From: VMCP01 sp964527775
GTDB lineage: Bacteria > Bacteroidota > Bacteroidia > NS11-12g > UBA955
DNA: 64,000 nt
Assembly (NCBI GenBank): GCA_964527775.1
Contig: CAZGQS010000012.1
Location: 1-64,000 of the forward strand
Direction: 5' to 3'
The translations under genes were made by a program, and so were the position numbers. Position 1 is the stretch's first letter. Each line of letters opens with the position of its first letter. A model generated the notes under the pieces. It made no database searches. It saw nothing but the letters and a program-made list of their open reading frames with translations, and was not told where the DNA came from. Positions 62,508 through 64,000 of the stretch are shown piece after piece.

Positions 62508-63497
62508 ATGATTTCGAGGTTGTATGAAAATCAAATAGGCACACTCTTAACAATGCTGCTGACGTTTGTGGCAGCTGCAGTGGCTGAATATTACATCTTT
62601 CATGATTATATCTCAGTAGTTGAAAATAATGGCTTGTTGCAATCTTTCTTTAGTCAATTAAATGGATTTTTTACCCTATCATTCTCTGTTAAATTGGCCT
62701 TGATTTTATTGGAAGGATTATTATTAAATCAATTGTGTACCCAGTATAACATTGCTGATCAATCAGGGTATAGCATTTTTTCCTTTTACGTTTTTTCGTA
62801 CTTGATTTTTCCTAAGCAGTTATTGCTTAATCAAATGGATTTGGGAATTTTATTGGTGCTTTTAGGAATTATTTTTCTATATAAGTATCTCAAAGAAAAT
62901 TACAAGAAAACACATCTTTTTTTATCTGGTTTTTTCTTGGGATTTGCTGCGCTCTTCATACCAGAATTCTTTTGGTCTATTGCTTTGCTTTTGGGTGGGG
63001 TTCTGATTTTTAAAAGCATCAATACGGGAGATGTGATTGTGGTGATTTTTGGGTTATATATGCCTTATTATTTGATTGCTTCTTTGGGATATTTATTCTC
63101 CACAGATTTGAATTTCATGAACGTATGGAAGTATTGGCGAGTGAATCAAGTAACAGAGTCTCTTAGTTGGGGAAAGAACGGTTTGGATTGGGTTTTAATG
63201 TTGTCATTCATTGCCATTTCTTTGTTGGGCGCCATGAAGTTTTATGGAACTTATTTCAGGTATAATGTTGAAACCAGAAGAAGTAAACTGGCACTTTCAG
63301 TTATAGCCGGGTTTATTGTGTTGGTGTTTATTTTTAGAAGTAAACAATACGAGAATTATTTCTCCTTGCTCGCCATGCCTTTTTCGATTTATAGTTCTTC
63401 TTTTTTTGAGGGACGAAAATTGCTCTTTTGGAAGAATTTAGTCTTGTATCTACTCATCGCTTTGAGTATCTACAAGCTATATGTGCAGTTTGTCTAA
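62508..63497 (+). CDS. Polytopic membrane protein (DUF6427-like)
   Basis: A 329-residue protein with about nine hydrophobic segments (for example LIFPKQLLLNQMDLGILLVLLG and HLFLSGFFLGFAALFIPEFFW). It has the general build of DUF6427 proteins found in Bacteroidota next to cell-division or uracil-related genes, but I am only moderately sure of the family. No catalytic residues stand out. Its final 21 bases overlap the convergent ACP phosphodiesterase-like gene. Confidence 0.7.
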   Translation: MISRLYENQIGTLLTMLLTFVAAAVAEYYIFHDYISVVENNGLLQSFFSQLNGFFTLSFSVKLALILLEGLLLNQLCTQYNIADQSGYSIFSFYVFSYLIFPKQLLLNQMDLGILLVLLGIIFLYKYLKENYKKTHLFLSGFFLGFAALFIPEFFWSIALLLGGVLIFKSINTGDVIVVIFGLYMPYYLIASLGYLFSTDLNFMNVWKYWRVNQVTESLSWGKNGLDWVLMLSFIAISLLGAMKFYGTYFRYNVETRRSKLALSVIAGFIVLVFIFRSKQYENYFSLLAMPFSIYSSSFFEGRKLLFWKNLVLYLLIALSIYKLYVQFV

Positions 63498-64000
63498 GTT
63501 TTCAATAATTACATTTCTCATTTTTTCTGAAAGTTCAAGTAGGGGTTCGCTGTTCTGCCAATCACTGGTTTCTGCTCCCACTTGGCGGTAAACTCTGTTT
63601 AATCCATAAATTAGTCCGTCGCGTTTGTATTTAAAGAGAAATTGTGATTCTAAGAATTTTTGCATTCCCAAAATGAATTGTTCTGGACTTTTATGTTCAA
63701 CAACCGTCAAATGGTTATCTATGTGTTCCATTGATCTTTCAAGGTCTTGATACATTTGCGTGAGCGTATCTGGATGTTTTTCAATCAACACTGAATCTAA
63801 AATCATTTCAATCATGACATGGGTCCCAAACCAAAATCGGGAGATACCTGACTGCGAAAATGCTCGCTTGGCTTGAGGGTGTATTTGAGTATATACATGA
63901 TTAAAGAAGGTTGAATCATGAAAATGAGCATCGCGTTTTAGGTGTTGAGCCATTCCAAGAGAGAAGTCGTCATTGCGGTTGTTGGATTGGTTAATGGCAA
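63477..64000 (-). CDS. Acyl carrier protein phosphodiesterase-like protein (5' end outside window)
   Basis: The reading frame is open to the window edge: upstream of the first Met at 63953 it continues without a stop through NQSNNRNDDFSLGMAQHL, so the true start lies beyond 64000. The visible part has RDAHFHDSTFFNHVY near the N-terminus and a conserved FWFGTHVMIEMILDSVL. This resembles the helical HD-like fold of AcpH/DUF479, which removes phosphopantetheine from acyl carrier protein. The assignment rests on this pattern only. Confidence 0.65.
   Translation of the reverse strand, partial: AINQSNNRNDDFSLGMAQHLKRDAHFHDSTFFNHVYTQIHPQAKRAFSQSGISRFWFGTHVMIEMILDSVLIEKHPDTLTQMYQDLERSMEHIDNHLTVVEHKSPEQFILGMQKFLESQFLFKYKRDGLIYGLNRVYRQVGAETSDWQNSEPLLELSEKMRNVIIENLDKLHI

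Overview
The window is a gene-dense chromosomal segment of a member of the Bacteroidota, probably a flavobacterial or sphingobacterial-type lineage from a draft or metagenomic assembly. The evidence is threefold. Promoters have the Bacteroidota form (TTTG, about 19 bases, then TAnnTTTG). Two secreted proteins end in a type IX secretion (T9SS) sorting domain. Many families are characteristic of the phylum: DUF5916/CBM9, TPR-HTH lipoprotein regulators, DUF2795, DUF6427-like, paired DUF1800/DUF1501, and a PagL-like deacylase. Almost everything is coding; no gene-free stretch exceeds about 125 bases, and no rRNA, IS element, prophage or CRISPR array was seen.

Layout. 1-9.3 kb: asnS, an ATP-grasp enzyme with a small overlapping membrane protein, accA, a FabK/nitronate monooxygenase-like enzyme, an orphan NusG paralogue coupled to a PIG-L deacetylase, a membrane Fe-S protein, tatA and gatA. 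9.3-19.5 kb: a lytic-transglycosylase-like LysM protein that lacks its catalytic glutamate, a CBM9/DUF5916 outer-membrane protein, an AIM24-like protein and FAH hydrolase, an RmlD-like reductase, a membrane-spanning TPR-HTH regulator, era and an alpha/beta hydrolase. 19.5-31.3 kb: an antiporter, birA, rsfS, tRNA-Glu and initiator tRNA, an FkbM methyltransferase, the DUF1800/DUF1501 pair, tRNA-Gln, prs, rplY, pnuC, sod, an AlbA_2 protein and an M16 protease carrying a 21-bp minisatellite.

31.3-41.8 kb: nrnA, an FKBP-like protein, rfbB, cysS, rsmE, a perfect 28-bp palindrome, ssb, a zinc-ribbon protein, an RluB-type pseudouridine synthase with a long Arg/Gly/Ser repeat, purD and a DUF502 protein. 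41.9-49 kb: exbB-exbD, a PagL-like deacylase, an outer-membrane protein, a TPR protein and an MsbA-like exporter. 49-64 kb: comF, a large Calx-beta T9SS protein, a second MsbA-like exporter, ftsH, kynU, a MarR regulator, an O-methyltransferase, DUF2795, hflX, two poorly characterised genes and an ACP phosphodiesterase-like gene cut by the window edge.

Assembly quality matters here. Five runs of exactly 100 N occur. Two of them (4291, 7291) interrupt genes only because the flanking contigs share an identical 55-base end, so those genes are intact, not frameshifted. The other three lie in the rluB-like repeat. Overall this is mostly ordinary core genome. I found no convincing new multi-gene system. 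The most interesting items are a probably inactive transglycosylase fold, a protein with both Tat and T9SS signals, the palindrome next to ssb, in-frame minisatellites inside conserved proteins, frequent TTG starts, and several promoters that imply leaderless mRNAs.
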